Source of the DNA: an uncultured Elusimicrobium sp.
Lineage (GTDB): Bacteria > Elusimicrobiota > Elusimicrobia > Elusimicrobiales > Elusimicrobiaceae
Reading direction: 5' to 3'
Assembly (NCBI GenBank): GCA_946061795.1
Contig: CAMGSK010000087.1
Location: 1 to 6,333 of the forward strand
Length of the DNA stretch: 6,333 bases
Numbering within the stretch: position 1 is the first letter of the stretch; each line of letters opens with the position of its first letter. The notes below the pieces were generated by a model. That model was not told the origin of the DNA. It did not search any database and saw only the letters and a program-made list of their open reading frames with translations. Shown here piece by piece: positions 5,677-6,333 of the stretch. The position numbers and the translations under genes are program-made.

Positions 5677-6333
5677 TTATTTGGCGCTGACAAATATATG
5701 TTGGCCCACTTGATTCCAATCCCGGCCCGTTTTGTTTTTGATGAATTTCAGATCGTTTCTGTTCAGCGTATAGTAGCTGGAAGATTTTTCGCGGGTGCAC
5801 TCATCCCAGCGGTGAATTAAATCCAGCTCTATGTTGGGGACAGAATCAATTTTTCCGTTGTTAAACCCTGCAATGACCGCGCGGCCGTTTTTGACGTAGA
5901 ACATCGCGTCGGAAGCTCTGCCGGCCGTAGGAGTCGTCCAAGGTTCGTCCAACTCAACATTGCGGCCTCTGAGAGAGTTGCCCTTCAGACTGCGTTTTTT
6001 TCCGTTTACCAAGAAGTTTCCGCCGCTGATAGTGAAAATTTCTTCGGGGCGGTTCAAAATACGCAAGTTGACTTTCGTTGCGCGGGCCAGTACGTCGGCC
6101 AGTGGCGTCCCCGGTGCGGCGTAGAGCAGCGTCAATTGTGCCGTGTGGTAATAGGTGCTTACCGGTTGGCCCGCTACGCTGATTTTGCCGTTTAAGCAGA
6201 TGTTAACGGGTTCCGGGTCGTAATTGAGTCCGCCGATGATAATCTGGTCCGACTTTGTATGAAATTTGCGATTTAAACAGTTGCCGGACATCACAGCCCA
6301 GTTGCCCGTCAACGCATAGGCGCGGCATTCCAC
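5677..6333 (-). CDS. Unrecognised protein, N-terminus outside the window
   Basis: I do not recognise this gene. The frame is open through to the right edge, so the 218 visible residues are the C-terminal part; the first visible codon is GTG, but nothing shows that translation starts there, and Met15 would be only a fallback. The visible part has no transmembrane segment and looks like a soluble, mainly beta-type domain: repeated short hydrophobic strands with Gly/Asn turns, such as IIIGGLNYDPEPVNICLNG, AQLTLLYAAPG and NGRAVIAGFNNGKID. Four cysteines are present (residues 3, 19, 46 and near 179), and the C-terminal 40 residues are charged. An envelope or secreted protein is conceivable, but the part that would carry a signal peptide is not visible. 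A terminator follows the stop closely, which supports a real, transcribed gene. Confidence 0.75.
   Translation of the reverse strand: MECRAYALTGNWAVMSGNCLNRKFHTKSDQIIIGGLNYDPEPVNICLNGKISVAGQPVSTYYHTAQLTLLYAAPGTPLADVLARATKVNLRILNRPEEIFTISGGNFLVNGKKRSLKGNSLRGRNVELDEPWTTPTAGRASDAMFYVKNGRAVIAGFNNGKIDSVPNIELDLIHRWDECTREKSSSYYTLNRNDLKFIKNKTGRDWNQVGQHIFVSAK

Overview
The window looks like chromosomal DNA from a diderm bacterium. The best guess is Elusimicrobiota: the type IV pilin has the GGFTLIELLVVVLIIGILAS-type N-terminus and cysteine-rich C-terminal region common in that phylum, and it sits among ordinary housekeeping genes. This placement rests on pattern recognition, not on a search. No rRNA, tRNA, CRISPR array or recognisable transposase is present.

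Layout. (1) At the left edge a + strand gene, cut at its 5' end, encodes a divergent adenosylhomocysteinase-like protein. It keeps the NAD-binding core but has lost most hydrolase catalytic residues. (2) A bidirectional hairpin terminator separates it from convergent secG on the - strand. Upstream of secG, also on the - strand, is a stand-alone TfoX N-terminal-domain protein. (3) Divergent from tfoX is a + strand type IV prepilin gene. Its putative promoter has a run of 12 T between the -35 and -10 elements, and it has no visible Shine-Dalgarno sequence. (4) Positions 2200-2491 hold no gene. They contain the pilin terminator, a second copy of the last bases of pgk (58 bp, 188 bp from the real end) and three hairpins sharing a GGTTTGTG motif. 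(5) On the - strand come pgk and, upstream of it, gap, separated by a strong hairpin. Upstream of gap is a Bax inhibitor-1/YccA-family membrane protein. At the right edge, after another strong terminator, is an unrecognised protein whose N-terminus lies outside the window.

How it fits together. Read on the - strand the order is unknown gene, BaxI-like, gap, pgk, repeat region (with the oppositely oriented pilin), tfoX, secG. In many bacteria gap-pgk-tpiA-secG form one cluster. Here tpiA is absent, and the duplicated pgk tail and the pilin/tfoX pair occupy its place, which suggests a past rearrangement. gap and pgk catalyse consecutive glycolytic steps. The pilin and TfoX-domain protein may relate to type IV pili or DNA uptake. 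SecG is part of the Sec translocon.

The most interesting items are the catalytically degenerate SAHH-like protein, the T12 tract in the pilin promoter (a possible phase-variation switch), and the pgk tail duplication where tpiA would be expected.
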